A DNA stretch of 53,128 nucleotides from an uncultured Verrucomicrobiales bacterium (GTDB lineage Bacteria > Verrucomicrobiota > Verrucomicrobiia > Verrucomicrobiales > Akkermansiaceae): contig CALGZA010000066.1 of assembly GCA_937934595.1 (NCBI GenBank), positions 1 through 53,128 on the forward strand. The letters run 5' to 3'. Below are positions 26,503 through 35,205 of the stretch, piece by piece. Within the stretch, counting starts at the first letter, position 1. The number at the start of each line of letters is the position of its first letter. A program made the position numbers and the translations under genes. The notes under the pieces are model-generated. The model was not told the origin of the DNA. It saw nothing but the letters and a program-made list of their open reading frames with translations, and did no database searches.

Positions 26503-27624
26503 TTATTCTTGGTTGTATCGTTTTATAAATTCAGTCTTAAAACTCGCAAAAGTACCATTATCAATAGCCTCTCTCGCTCGCTCCATCAGACCCAGATAGA
26601 AATGCAGATTATGAAAAGAAAGCAACCTCAAAGCTAACATTTCCTTCGCCCTCCACAAATGACGTATGTAACTCCTAGAAAATCGCGCCACACTCGGATG
26701 CGTCGTCTCAGTCAACGGCCGCTTATCCATCTCAAACTCCTTATTCTTTATATGAATAGGCCCATCATCCGTGTAAGCCAAACCATGCCGCGCAACCCGA
26801 GTCGGCATCACACAGTCAAACATATCCACCCCTCGGGCTATCATCTCCAGCATCTGAGGCGGCGTCCCCAGCCCCATCGCATACCTAGGCTTGTCCTCTG
26901 GCAAAAACGGCACCGCATTCTCTATTGCTCGTATCATCTCATACTCAGGCTCACCTACAGAAATCCCACCCACAGCATAACCATCAAATCCTAACTCCAC
27001 CAACTCGCGCGCCGACTGCTCACGAAAATCAGCATAAATACTCCCCTGCACAATCCCAAAATGCATCTGCCTCCCCTCTCCAGATCTAGGCTCATGCTCT
27101 GCCACCCACTCCCTACAACGCCTCGCCCAACGAGTCGTCAACGCCAATGATTCCAACGCATACTTCTCATCGCACGGATAAGGAGGACACTCATCAAACA
27201 ACATCGCTATATCACTTCCCAACACAGACTGTATCTCCATACTCACCTCAGGGGACAACATCATCTTAGAGCCATCCAAATGATTCTGAAAACTCACACC
27301 CTCCTCACTTATCTTCCTTAACTTCGCCAGAGACCAAACCTGAAAACCACCAGAATCCGTCAAAATCGGCATATCCCAATCAATAAAATCATGTAACCCA
27401 CCAAACTCCCTCATAACATCCAGACCTGGCCTCAAATTCAAATGATACGTATTCCCCAATATTATCTGAGACCCTAATGATACCAAATCATCAGGATGCA
27501 ACGTCTTAACAGAACCCTGCGTACCCACAGGCATAAAAATAGGAGTCTCCACCACCCCATGCGCTGTCGTCAACCTCCCGCGCCGCGCCTTACTCTCAGT
27601 ATCAGTTTTCAATAGTTCAAACAC
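26503..27624 (-). CDS. tgt: tRNA-guanine transglycosylase, zinc ligands changed
   Basis: Exchanges guanine-34 for preQ1 in queuosine tRNAs. The core is intact: TPIFMPVGTQGSVKTL, LGNTYHLNLRPG, the catalytic LTDSGGFQVWSL, FGIVQGSIYADFR, YAVGGISVGE and DCVMPTRVARHG with the nucleophile Asp. Bacterial Tgt normally has C-x-C-x2-C before Y/F-S-R-x-Y-x-x-H-L. Here that segment reads TTHPSVARFSRSYIRHL, so all three cysteines are replaced (T, H, V), while the last His (FHNLHFY) is kept. The start is GTG at 27624. It is the first gene of tgt-yajC-lpxB. Confidence 0.93.
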   Translation of the reverse strand: MFELLKTDTESKARRGRLTTAHGVVETPIFMPVGTQGSVKTLHPDDLVSLGSQIILGNTYHLNLRPGLDVMREFGGLHDFIDWDMPILTDSGGFQVWSLAKLRKISEEGVSFQNHLDGSKMMLSPEVSMEIQSVLGSDIAMLFDECPPYPCDEKYALESLALTTRWARRCREWVAEHEPRSGEGRQMHFGIVQGSIYADFREQSARELVELGFDGYAVGGISVGEPEYEMIRAIENAVPFLPEDKPRYAMGLGTPPQMLEMIARGVDMFDCVMPTRVARHGLAYTDDGPIHIKNKEFEMDKRPLTETTHPSVARFSRSYIRHLWRAKEMLALRLLSFHNLHFYLGLMERAREAIDNGTFASFKTEFIKRYNQE

Positions 27625-27750
27625 AACGCCTCATTACACCCTCCAGATTGCCATGAAAAGACACATTTGCAAAATCATCACCATTTCATGTAATTTTTAC
27701 TTCCTCTGCTCCCTCAGTCACTCTACCATCCCCACAACTTACTTACTAAT

Positions 27751-28557
27751 ATGCCTAGAATTATCATCACGGAGCCAGGAAAAACGCCCCAGCCATACCG
27801 CCTTAAAATCGACCGCATCGTCTCAAAAATCGGTCGAGGCAGTGATAACGACATAGTCATCACTACCGCCTCAGCATCCACATACCACTGTAAAATCAAA
27901 CGCGTAGAAGGTGGATTCATCCTAGCCGACAACAATTCCACTAACGGAATCAAATTCAAAGACACAAAATACTCCATCATCGACCTCGAAGATGGCGTCA
28001 CCGTCCAAATCGGCGATGACATCGACATAGAGTTCACTCTAAGCGACGAAGAAAAAGAAATCCTCGAACAAGAAGATTTCGAACCGCATCAAAAAAAAGC
28101 CCCCTCAGAACAAAAAAAGAAAACTAAAAGTAAAATAAAAGAAGAGGAAGAGGAGGAATACGAAGAAGAGGAATACGAAGAAGAGGAAGAAGAGGAAGAA
28201 GAGGAAGAAGAGGAAGAAGAGGAGGAAGAGGAAGAGGAAGAGGAAAGCGTCAGCGCAGTAAAACTCAAACTCAACAACTCTAAGCCCAAAAAGAAAACAG
28301 CGCGTAAAGGCGCACGAAAAAAAGCTAAAAAAGCAGCCAAAAAGGCCAAGCCTAAATTCAACACCGGCTCATCCAAGCCAATGGCAGGGTCATCTATCGG
28401 AGGCGCCGGAGCTCTCGGAACTCCTCCAGTCGCATTCAAATCATCAAGCTCCAACTTCAACTTAGTGCTCTTCCTCATACTCGCTGCACTCTTCTTTACT
28501 GGAGGACTAGCTGTCAGACACTATCAAGACCACGACAGCTTCATATTCTCAAAATAA
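27751..28557 (+). CDS. FHA-domain membrane protein with poly-Glu and Lys tracts
   Basis: A 268-aa protein. It has an N-terminal FHA phosphothreonine-binding domain (about residues 2-95: KIGRGSDNDIVI, STYHCKIKRV, ADNNSTNGIKF). After a Lys-rich linker comes a near-pure Glu stretch of about 40 residues broken by a few Tyr. A histone-H1-like Lys/Ala segment follows (KKKTARKGARKKAKKAAKKA), then a Gly/Ser-rich linker, one membrane span (LVLFLILAALFFTGGLAVR) and a short outside tail. The Glu tract is encoded by a 100-base GAA/GAG purine run (28141-28245). FHA domains read Ser/Thr phosphorylation; no kinase gene is nearby. Confidence 0.88.
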   Translation: MPRIIITEPGKTPQPYRLKIDRIVSKIGRGSDNDIVITTASASTYHCKIKRVEGGFILADNNSTNGIKFKDTKYSIIDLEDGVTVQIGDDIDIEFTLSDEEKEILEQEDFEPHQKKAPSEQKKKTKSKIKEEEEEEYEEEEYEEEEEEEEEEEEEEEEEEEEEEESVSAVKLKLNNSKPKKKTARKGARKKAKKAAKKAKPKFNTGSSKPMAGSSIGGAGALGTPPVAFKSSSSNFNLVLFLILAALFFTGGLAVRHYQDHDSFIFSK

Positions 28558-28558
28558 T

Positions 28559-29794
28559 TCAAAGCCCCACCAGTCTGCTGAGCGCTCTTCGTATACCTTT
28601 AGCCTTATGAAGAGTCTCATCATACTCAGCCGCAGCACATGAATCAGAAACTATACCAGCTCCCACACTATAGTTAAGAACATCACCCTCCCTTACCAAG
28701 GTTCTAATAACTATGTTAAACTGACTCGCTCCATTAAACCCCACATAACCAAGAGCCCCAGTATACAATCCACGCTCACCACCCTCCAACTCATCTATAA
28801 TCTCCATCGCGCGTAACTTAGGCGCACCCGTGATGCTCCCCCCAGGAAAACACTCCCCCACTGCACTAAAATGGTCCACCCCATCACGTAACCTACCACT
28901 GACCCGTGAAACCAAATGGTAAACATGTGCCAACCTCTCCAACTGAAGCATCTCATCCACACGCACACTCCCATACTCACAAATCTTACCCAAATCATTC
29001 CTCTCCAAATCAGTAATCATCACCAACTCCGAACGCTCCTTCTCAGAACCTAATAACTCCATAGCAGACGCATCATCCTCCTTCACACCCTCATACCTTG
29101 GCCGCGTCCCCTTAATCGGCCTAGTCTCAATCACTCTGCCTCGCATCTTCAAAAATACCTCCGGTGAGGAAGACAAAACCTCCCTACCGCATAAATTCAT
29201 ATAAGCCGCCATCGGTGCAGGAGCCTCCTCTCTCAGCACACTATACAAAGAAAATAAAGAACCACCAGACACACTCGCACTATAACGCTGAGTCAGATTC
29301 ACCTGATAAATATCACCTGCCCTTATATACTCCTGCACCCTCATCACACCCGTAATATACTCATCTCGTGAAGTATGCGCCTTAAACTCCCCAAGCTCAA
29401 AGCCACCAACATCACAAGCTCTCAAGCGGCCAGATAAATCCCCCACCTCATACCACTGACAAGCGCCATGATCATAAATCAAAGCACTATCATAAATCCC
29501 AAAACAAAAATCACCACCATAACCAATCCAACCAAACGCTCCTCCATTCGGCATCGGTGAGCCATCCTCAACCATAAAGCCAGACATAACCTCCCTCAAC
29601 TCCCCAAAATCACACCCCACACCCTCAATAACCTGAACCGGATCAGCACATATTATCGACAAAGCACACTCATCACCACTCGGTAAATTACCAGAACTAT
29701 CCAAAAATATCATCCCATCAAGATAAGATAAACCACGCGCCACATCCACAGGCTCAAGATCCAGATCAATCTCCCTTCTAACTAAAACATTCAT
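28559..29794 (-). CDS. pabB: Aminodeoxychorismate synthase component I
   Basis: Chorismate-binding enzyme of folate synthesis, forming 4-amino-4-deoxychorismate. The motifs IRAGDIYQVNLTQRY, SSSPEVFLKM, ETRPIKGTRPR (the PIKGT lysine marks PabB over TrpE), LVMITDLERNDLG, FPGGSITGAPKLRAMEII and SVGAGIVSDS are all present. The length of 411 aa is a little shorter than E. coli PabB. No glutaminase PabA or lyase PabC is adjacent. It sits 21 bases downstream of rsgA on the same strand and is convergent with the FHA gene. Confidence 0.92.
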   Translation of the reverse strand: MNVLVRREIDLDLEPVDVARGLSYLDGMIFLDSSGNLPSGDECALSIICADPVQVIEGVGCDFGELREVMSGFMVEDGSPMPNGGAFGWIGYGGDFCFGIYDSALIYDHGACQWYEVGDLSGRLRACDVGGFELGEFKAHTSRDEYITGVMRVQEYIRAGDIYQVNLTQRYSASVSGGSLFSLYSVLREEAPAPMAAYMNLCGREVLSSSPEVFLKMRGRVIETRPIKGTRPRYEGVKEDDASAMELLGSEKERSELVMITDLERNDLGKICEYGSVRVDEMLQLERLAHVYHLVSRVSGRLRDGVDHFSAVGECFPGGSITGAPKLRAMEIIDELEGGERGLYTGALGYVGFNGASQFNIVIRTLVREGDVLNYSVGAGIVSDSCAAAEYDETLHKAKGIRRALSRLVGL

Positions 29795-29815
29795 CTCCCA
29801 AATTAAATCAATACT

Positions 29816-30922
29816 CTAAAACCTCTCAGGATTCTGCTCCCTATCATAATCTATCCTATCCGCCAGATTTCGAGCCTTCACCCTATGATCCCTCTTCGCC
29901 CTTCGCTCCACTAGCACCTGCCGCTTCTTCTGCCGCTTCTTCAAATCATTAATCTCCTCCTCTAACTTCAAAAAACCCTCATACCTATACACATCCAAAC
30001 TCCCATCCTCCACTCCTGAGCGGATCGCACACCCCTTATCCGCACCATGCTTACAATCATGAAACTTACATCGCCCAGCTATCTCCTCAATATCAGAAAA
30101 ACTCTCCCTCAAAGTAGTCTCATCCGTCCACATCTGAACCTCACGTATCCCAGGATTATCTATCAGAATCCCTCCCCCATCCAGCACCATAAGCTCACGT
30201 GCCGTAGTAGTGTGCCTCCCCTTACCAGTCACCTCATTCACATCACTCGTCCACTGCCACTCCTCACCTAACAACTGATTAACCAAAGTCGACTTACCCA
30301 CACCACTAGAACCTACCAGCGTGATACTAACCCCCTTCTCCAAATAATTCTTTAGCACCCCAAGCCCCTCATTCCTCAGCGCACTAGTCACATAGACATC
30401 AGCCCTTTCACTCAACTCAGCTATCTCAGCCCTAGCCTCCTCATTCACATCATCCGGAAAAAGATCACTCTTATTCACCAAAACCACAGCCTTCGCGCAA
30501 CTCCTCTCTATCAACATAAAATAACGCTCCATCCTCCTCAAATTAAAATCCGCACCAGCATCAGTCACCACCACTACTACACTCACATTAGCCGCCATAA
30601 CCTGCTCTTCACTACTCTTCCCAGGTAACTTCCTTGAAAAACAAGTCTGCCTAGAAAGCCTATAACGAATCACCGACTCCCCTCCATCAGCCCCCACATC
30701 CAGCGCCACCCAGTCACCCACAGCAGGCAATGCCGCATCACACTCCGCATCATGATACACCTTACCACTCATAATCACCTCTAACTCCTCGCCGCCCTCT
30801 AACAAAGCACCATACGTTATCTTATTATCACGTATCAATCTAGCAGGAACCCACCCCTTCGCCCTAAAAGGCTTAAACTCCGCCGCAAAATCCACATTCC
30901 AACCTAAATCTTCTAACTTCAT
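29816..30922 (-). CDS. rsgA: Ribosome small subunit-dependent GTPase A
   Basis: A circularly permuted GTPase for late 30S maturation. An N-terminal OB domain (KAWV-like basic start through RLSRQTCFSRK) is followed by G4 LVNKSDLFPDD, G5, and G1 LVGSSGVGKSTLVN, then G2/G3 GKGRHTTTARE and LIDNPGIREV. The C-terminal zinc finger is CKFHDCKHGADKGCAI. The open frame extends to 30970, but the Met at 30922 (KLEDLGWNVDFAAEF) is the usual family start and avoids overlap with the upstream gene. Member of the menE-like, rsgA, pabB operon. Confidence 0.94.
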   Translation of the reverse strand: MKLEDLGWNVDFAAEFKPFRAKGWVPARLIRDNKITYGALLEGGEELEVIMSGKVYHDAECDAALPAVGDWVALDVGADGGESVIRYRLSRQTCFSRKLPGKSSEEQVMAANVSVVVVVTDAGADFNLRRMERYFMLIERSCAKAVVLVNKSDLFPDDVNEEARAEIAELSERADVYVTSALRNEGLGVLKNYLEKGVSITLVGSSGVGKSTLVNQLLGEEWQWTSDVNEVTGKGRHTTTARELMVLDGGGILIDNPGIREVQMWTDETTLRESFSDIEEIAGRCKFHDCKHGADKGCAIRSGVEDGSLDVYRYEGFLKLEEEINDLKKRQKKRQVLVERRAKRDHRVKARNLADRIDYDREQNPERF

Positions 30923-30938
30923 CAATGCAGACAATAAC

Positions 30939-32069
30939 CTACTCAGCCGAAAAAACAATAGATTCCACAACTTCCATCAACTTACCCCTCTGCAACTTAC
31001 CCATCTCATTCACCGGAAACACATCCACCACTACCGCATCCTCTAAACGCCGCAAACCACCCCAACATAAACCCCCTACCTCACCAGCCATCCTCGCATC
31101 ACTCACCACAGGATACAACCTCACTCCACGCCTCTCATCAGCCAAAGGAACCACATAAACCACACCACCCACAACTACAGCCAGCTCAGCCTCTAACACC
31201 CCTAAATCCACCAGCTCACCTAAAATCTTTACCATCATATCACCCCTCCCAATAAAACTTAACCAAGTAACTCCTCCGCACACCTCCAAACCCACCTTAT
31301 CACTCGTCCTATACCACCCCTCAACCTTAGGATCAACAAACTCAAACCCTCCATCAACCTCACACAAATACCCCTCAAACAAACAATCACCCCTCACCTC
31401 TAAATACCCCTCATCGCTCAACCTCAAATCCCAACCACCCATCACAGGCATAGCCCCCGCTCCCCCACCATCAGCAGCTAAAACACAAGTCGCTATCTGC
31501 GATCCAGTCTCAGTCATCCCATAACTCTCCCTAATAGGCCAGCCTAACTCCAAAGCCCTAGCCCTTACATCACCAGGCAAGCCCCCACCACCTACCACTA
31601 CCAACCTCAGACATGCAGGACTAATCAAACCCTCATCCACCAAATCCACCACCTGTGTCGGAACCATAGAAATAACACTCACCCCACCTCGCTCTATAAA
31701 TCCCAAACACCCACTAGCAGACCACTTCCCAGAATACCTCACCAGCCCAGCACCACCCACCAAAGCTCGCAGAACAACTCCAAGCCCCCCCACATGACAC
31801 AAAGGCAAAACCAAACCAAATACATCATCACCACTAATACACAAATGCCCATTCACACGCCGTGCATGCTCTAACAAACCCTCCTTAGATAAAACCACCC
31901 ACTTTGCTGAACCACTACTTCCAGATGTCTTAACAAACAAACAAGCCGGTAACCCAGCTACCAAACCAACATCAGTAACCCTAACCAAATCAATCGAACC
32001 TTTAACCCCACCACACAGCCAATAAGAATACCCATCAGCCAATCGAGATGATATTAAATCACTATCCAT
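30939..32069 (-). CDS. AMP-forming acyl-CoA synthetase, MenE-like
   Basis: An adenylate-forming enzyme of the ANL family. Core motifs are FVKTSGSSGSAKWVVLS (P-loop), LPLCHVGGLGVVLRALV, ISMVPTQVVDL, ESYGMTETGSQIATCV (A5) and WYRTSDKVGLEV with FIGRGDMMVKILGELVDL. The HVGGL and VPTQ motifs are those of O-succinylbenzoate-CoA ligase (menaquinone synthesis), hence MenE-like. It is short for the family (376 aa), with a reduced C-terminal domain; no Lys equivalent to the A10 lysine is obvious. The first Met of the open frame (32123) lies inside a terminator hairpin, so a start at 32069 or 32087 is preferred. Confidence 0.75.
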   Translation of the reverse strand: MDSDLISSRLADGYSYWLCGGVKGSIDLVRVTDVGLVAGLPACLFVKTSGSSGSAKWVVLSKEGLLEHARRVNGHLCISGDDVFGLVLPLCHVGGLGVVLRALVGGAGLVRYSGKWSASGCLGFIERGGVSVISMVPTQVVDLVDEGLISPACLRLVVVGGGGLPGDVRARALELGWPIRESYGMTETGSQIATCVLAADGGGAGAMPVMGGWDLRLSDEGYLEVRGDCLFEGYLCEVDGGFEFVDPKVEGWYRTSDKVGLEVCGGVTWLSFIGRGDMMVKILGELVDLGVLEAELAVVVGGVVYVVPLADERRGVRLYPVVSDARMAGEVGGLCWGGLRRLEDAVVVDVFPVNEMGKLQRGKLMEVVESIVFSAE

Positions 32070-32103
32070 ATTATTTTCTACCCTCATAAAAGCACAATTA
32101 ATG

Positions 32104-32141
32104 AATAATGCCGCTGAGCCCAAGAGCTCAGCGGCATTATT
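32104..32141. terminator. Strong bidirectional terminator hairpin
   Basis: A perfect 13-bp stem AATGCCGCTGAGC / GCTCAGCGGCATT (32107-32119 and 32126-32138), extended by three A-T pairs, with a 6-nt loop. Flanks are A/T-rich both ways. It separates the export operon (ending at 32277) from the menE-like gene downstream on the same strand. Confidence 0.85.
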
Positions 32142-32276
32142 TAATTATGATAAATGGTAACACTTGATTGAAGAAGCCGCGTTTACCTAAACAAGAAACT
32201 CACTTTTCAAGTAACTCGTATCCCCTACTCTCAATATACAAGATTCACGAACACCAACTTCTAATCTTACCAAAAA

Positions 32277-32876
32277 TTATTTGCCCCAAACATTTTTTTC
32301 CTTCAAAGTAATCTGATCATTAGGATAAACCTTCTCTACCATATGCTGGGGATTCTTCATGTTATATTTATAGACTTTACCATTGCGCAGTAACTCTACT
32401 CTGTTCTGTGCCGCGAAAGTAGTAGGCCCCGCCTGAGATACAACATCAATGATTCTCAGCCCAGGCCTATAAGGCTGCGGCCCAGGCCTTCCAACCTGTC
32501 CAGATACAGTCAGAAACTTCTGGATAGCTTCAGCCACTTGCTTTTTCTGCTTAGCATCAGCAGCTATCTTCTTTCGCTCCACCTCATTCAAACTCTGAAC
32601 AGAAATATTAGGATCAGTATAAATCTCTGCTTTCTTATACGCTACCTCTATCTTTCTTGCTACTGCTGCCGGCGTTAACCCCACAGCTGTTATCGGAGTC
32701 GTTGACAAGTATGGAAGATGCAGCTTTCCTGATTTATCTACCTCATACTGACCATTGATCTGACCCTGCTCTTCCTTAGGCACTCCCTTGATCATTACCA
32801 CAAGCCTGTCTCCTTTCGTAACCTTGGCATACCCTATTGATGCCATCATTAGCGTTATTAATAGTATTAGTTTCAT
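32277..32876 (-). CDS. Polysaccharide export protein (Wza-like)
   Basis: A 199-aa exported protein. It has a signal peptide of about 17 residues (MKLILLITLMMASIGYA) with a normal cleavage site rather than a lipobox, which differs from typical lipidated Wza. The N-terminal Poly_export domain follows (GDRLVVMIKGVPKEEQGQ, VDKSGKLHLPYL, GLTPAAVARKIEVAYKKAEI), then a Lys/Ala helix. An SLBB-type domain closes (TVSGQVGRPGPQPYRPGLRI, NDQITLKEK). Wza-type proteins form the outer-membrane exit for capsule or exopolysaccharide. It is the last gene of the operon, next to the kinase gene. Confidence 0.85.
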   Translation of the reverse strand: MKLILLITLMMASIGYAKVTKGDRLVVMIKGVPKEEQGQINGQYEVDKSGKLHLPYLSTTPITAVGLTPAAVARKIEVAYKKAEIYTDPNISVQSLNEVERKKIAADAKQKKQVAEAIQKFLTVSGQVGRPGPQPYRPGLRIIDVVSQAGPTTFAAQNRVELLRNGKVYKYNMKNPQHMVEKVYPNDQITLKEKNVWGK

Positions 32877-32920
32877 ATGTTATATTAGTTTCTATTTATA
32901 GTTCATGATCAGAATGACGT

Positions 32921-35089
32921 CTAATAGAGATCATTCCCATCGTTCGAGTTCTGAGTAACCGCCCCCGGCGCACTCTCCATAGCATTAGCTGATGTTTTCT
33001 CTCTATCCATCTCTGAGGGAGCATAATAAGTGTAGTAACTCGTGTAATACTGATACTGACTATCACTCCTCACATCCACATTGTTAAGTACTACACCCAA
33101 AACTGTACCACCCACATTCTCTACAGCCTGCTTAACCCTAACCAGCATGTTTCGTGGTAATTTCCGGTGCTGAACTACGATCATCGTTAAATCCACCTCA
33201 GATGCCAATACAGACGCATCACTAACTCCAAGAATCGGAGGCGAATCAATAAGAACAAGATCAAAGCGTTGCTTAACATCCTGAACCATCTCAGACATCC
33301 TTCGTGAGTTCAAAATACCAGCAGCATCCGCAGGTAATATACCAGAGGGCATGAAGAACAAATTATCAACTGGCGTCTGAAGTATCACATCCTCAAGCAT
33401 CAAATCAGTCGTCAGATAATTAGTAAGTCCAACAGTATTATTAATCTCAAAGAAAGTATGCAAGCGAGGACGCCTCAAGTCAGCATCTATCATCAGCGTA
33501 GAATATCCACCCTGTGCACATATATAAGAAAGATTCACCAGCGTAGTTGACTTCCCTTCTCCAGCTCCTCCAGAAACCACCGTTATTGCATTATCATCAG
33601 GATTCTTTCTATTAAACTCAATATTGGTTCTCAATATCCGATAAGCCTCAGCATCAGGGCTAGCTCCAGACTGCTGATGTAATACTCCTACATCCCTCGG
33701 AACTACCGCTAATACAGGAACCTGCAAATACCTCTCAACATCCTCAAGAGACTTTACAGACGTATCCATAAACTCCAAAGCAAACGCGATGCCCACACCA
33801 AAAATCAAACCAGCAAAAGCTCCTAAGCCCATATTTAATGTCCAGTTAGGTGATACATACTCCTTCACATCAGGAGTCTTCGCTCTCTCGTGGAACTCAA
33901 GTGGCTCCCTCTCTAAATCTTCACCTATAGCCTCAGTAAATTCAGCTTGTTTAATAGCGTCCAAAATAGCTACCTCCCTCTCGTAGTCCACACGCACCTT
34001 ACCGAACTTAGTCTTCTCTTCAGCACTCACCATCAAGTCACCTTTCTCATTCAAGGTATCTAATCTCAACTTCTCAACATTCTTATTAAAAATTTTAAGA
34101 TCTTCAGCTAATTTATTCCTCACATTTACTACTGTATTTGAGAGGCGCTCATTAGTTTCCTTTATACTAACTTCCAAGCCAATAATACTTCTGTGCTTTG
34201 GTCCTATTCCACTAGTTAAAGCTGTCGCTTTAAGCTGCTTATATCCATTTAACTGATCATGGTCAGCCTTAACAGCCGCTGCTTCAGGTCTACCTGATGC
34301 TATCAAAGTAACTATCAATGCATGATCATCAAGACCACTCAATGAATTTACAAATGACTCCAGCTGATCTTTGGCTCTTTTTGCATCTTCAAAAGCAGTA
34401 CTAGCTCTATTAGACTCATTGGCGTCAGCATCTCTACCAGCATAAAACTTCCCATCCTTTCCATGATAAGGTATTTTTAAACGCTTTGACAAGCTGTACA
34501 AACGGCTTCTATGATCCTCTACCTTGTCTTCTTGCACCCTTCTCTTCCCCTTAAAGATATTGATCATCTCTAGCCTTCTTTTATTGAGCGTATCTGTCCT
34601 GCGCTGCCCGTATGACTTCGCCACTTGTTCAGCTATTGGCCTAACATCTTCCCTGTCACGGTGCTCCACTGAAATTTCAATAAGATCTGTTCCTCTCTCT
34701 TGTTTAGTCTTAACAATACTAGCTAACATTGCCAAAGCATCCTTATCACTCATATTCCACCTACGAGATAACTTTAGCTGCTCATTTACCCTCTTCAGCG
34801 TCTCCTCAGACTTGATGATAGAAAATTGTGTACTGAAAAACTGTCTCGTCATCATCATTTGAGCATTATCACCCACTTGCAGTGCAGACGTCTTCTGACC
34901 ATCAGGATTTATCTGTATGACAACCTTACTCTCATACATTTTCGGCATCACATAAGTAATCACTGCCGCTGTCAAAAGAACCAAAAGAAATGTTAGGATA
35001 ATTATCCCATACCTATTCTTAACCACCTGCCAGTAATCAATCGCATGCAGATTGGCTTCGCTAGCATTAATATTATTATTCGTTTGCAT
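32921..35089 (-). CDS. Wzc/GumC-type polysaccharide tyrosine autokinase
   Basis: A 722-aa inner-membrane chain-length regulator fused to a BY-kinase. The Wzz domain begins after residue 20, with a span at about 28-50 (YGIIILTFLLVLLTAAVITYV). A long coiled-coil periplasmic part and a second span follow at about 420-440. The cytoplasmic kinase carries Walker A GGAGEGKSTT at about 506-515, Walker A' TLMIDADLRRPR at about 532, and Walker B VLIDSPPI at about 614. The C-terminal tail has a cluster of seven Tyr (QYQYYTSYYTYY, about residues 678-689) for autophosphorylation. No glycosyltransferase is adjacent. Confidence 0.93.
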   Translation of the reverse strand: MQTNNNINASEANLHAIDYWQVVKNRYGIIILTFLLVLLTAAVITYVMPKMYESKVVIQINPDGQKTSALQVGDNAQMMMTRQFFSTQFSIIKSEETLKRVNEQLKLSRRWNMSDKDALAMLASIVKTKQERGTDLIEISVEHRDREDVRPIAEQVAKSYGQRRTDTLNKRRLEMINIFKGKRRVQEDKVEDHRSRLYSLSKRLKIPYHGKDGKFYAGRDADANESNRASTAFEDAKRAKDQLESFVNSLSGLDDHALIVTLIASGRPEAAAVKADHDQLNGYKQLKATALTSGIGPKHRSIIGLEVSIKETNERLSNTVVNVRNKLAEDLKIFNKNVEKLRLDTLNEKGDLMVSAEEKTKFGKVRVDYEREVAILDAIKQAEFTEAIGEDLEREPLEFHERAKTPDVKEYVSPNWTLNMGLGAFAGLIFGVGIAFALEFMDTSVKSLEDVERYLQVPVLAVVPRDVGVLHQQSGASPDAEAYRILRTNIEFNRKNPDDNAITVVSGGAGEGKSTTLVNLSYICAQGGYSTLMIDADLRRPRLHTFFEINNTVGLTNYLTTDLMLEDVILQTPVDNLFFMPSGILPADAAGILNSRRMSEMVQDVKQRFDLVLIDSPPILGVSDASVLASEVDLTMIVVQHRKLPRNMLVRVKQAVENVGGTVLGVVLNNVDVRSDSQYQYYTSYYTYYAPSEMDREKTSANAMESAPGAVTQNSNDGNDLY

Positions 35090-35141
35090 TATATTTATTT
35101 ATTATACCCTCAGGGACTTCACTTATGTCTATTCCAGTCAG

Positions 35142-35176
35142 AAAAAAACCTTCACTATGCATAGACACAGTGAAGG
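35142..35176 (-). terminator. Internal terminator of the export operon
   Basis: On the - strand CCTTCACT and AGTGAAGG form a perfect 8-bp stem with a 12-nt loop followed by seven T (35142-35148). It lies directly between the beta-barrel gene and the kinase gene, so it probably ends most barrel transcripts and lowers expression of the kinase and export genes. Confidence 0.85.
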
Positions 35177-35205
35177 CTGAAATGTTCAGATAATTCTATA
35201 TTTTT

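Noticed and set aside
28089-28478. 129-aa antisense frame with poly-Ser
   Set aside because: Merely the complement of the GAA/GAG tract in the FHA gene.
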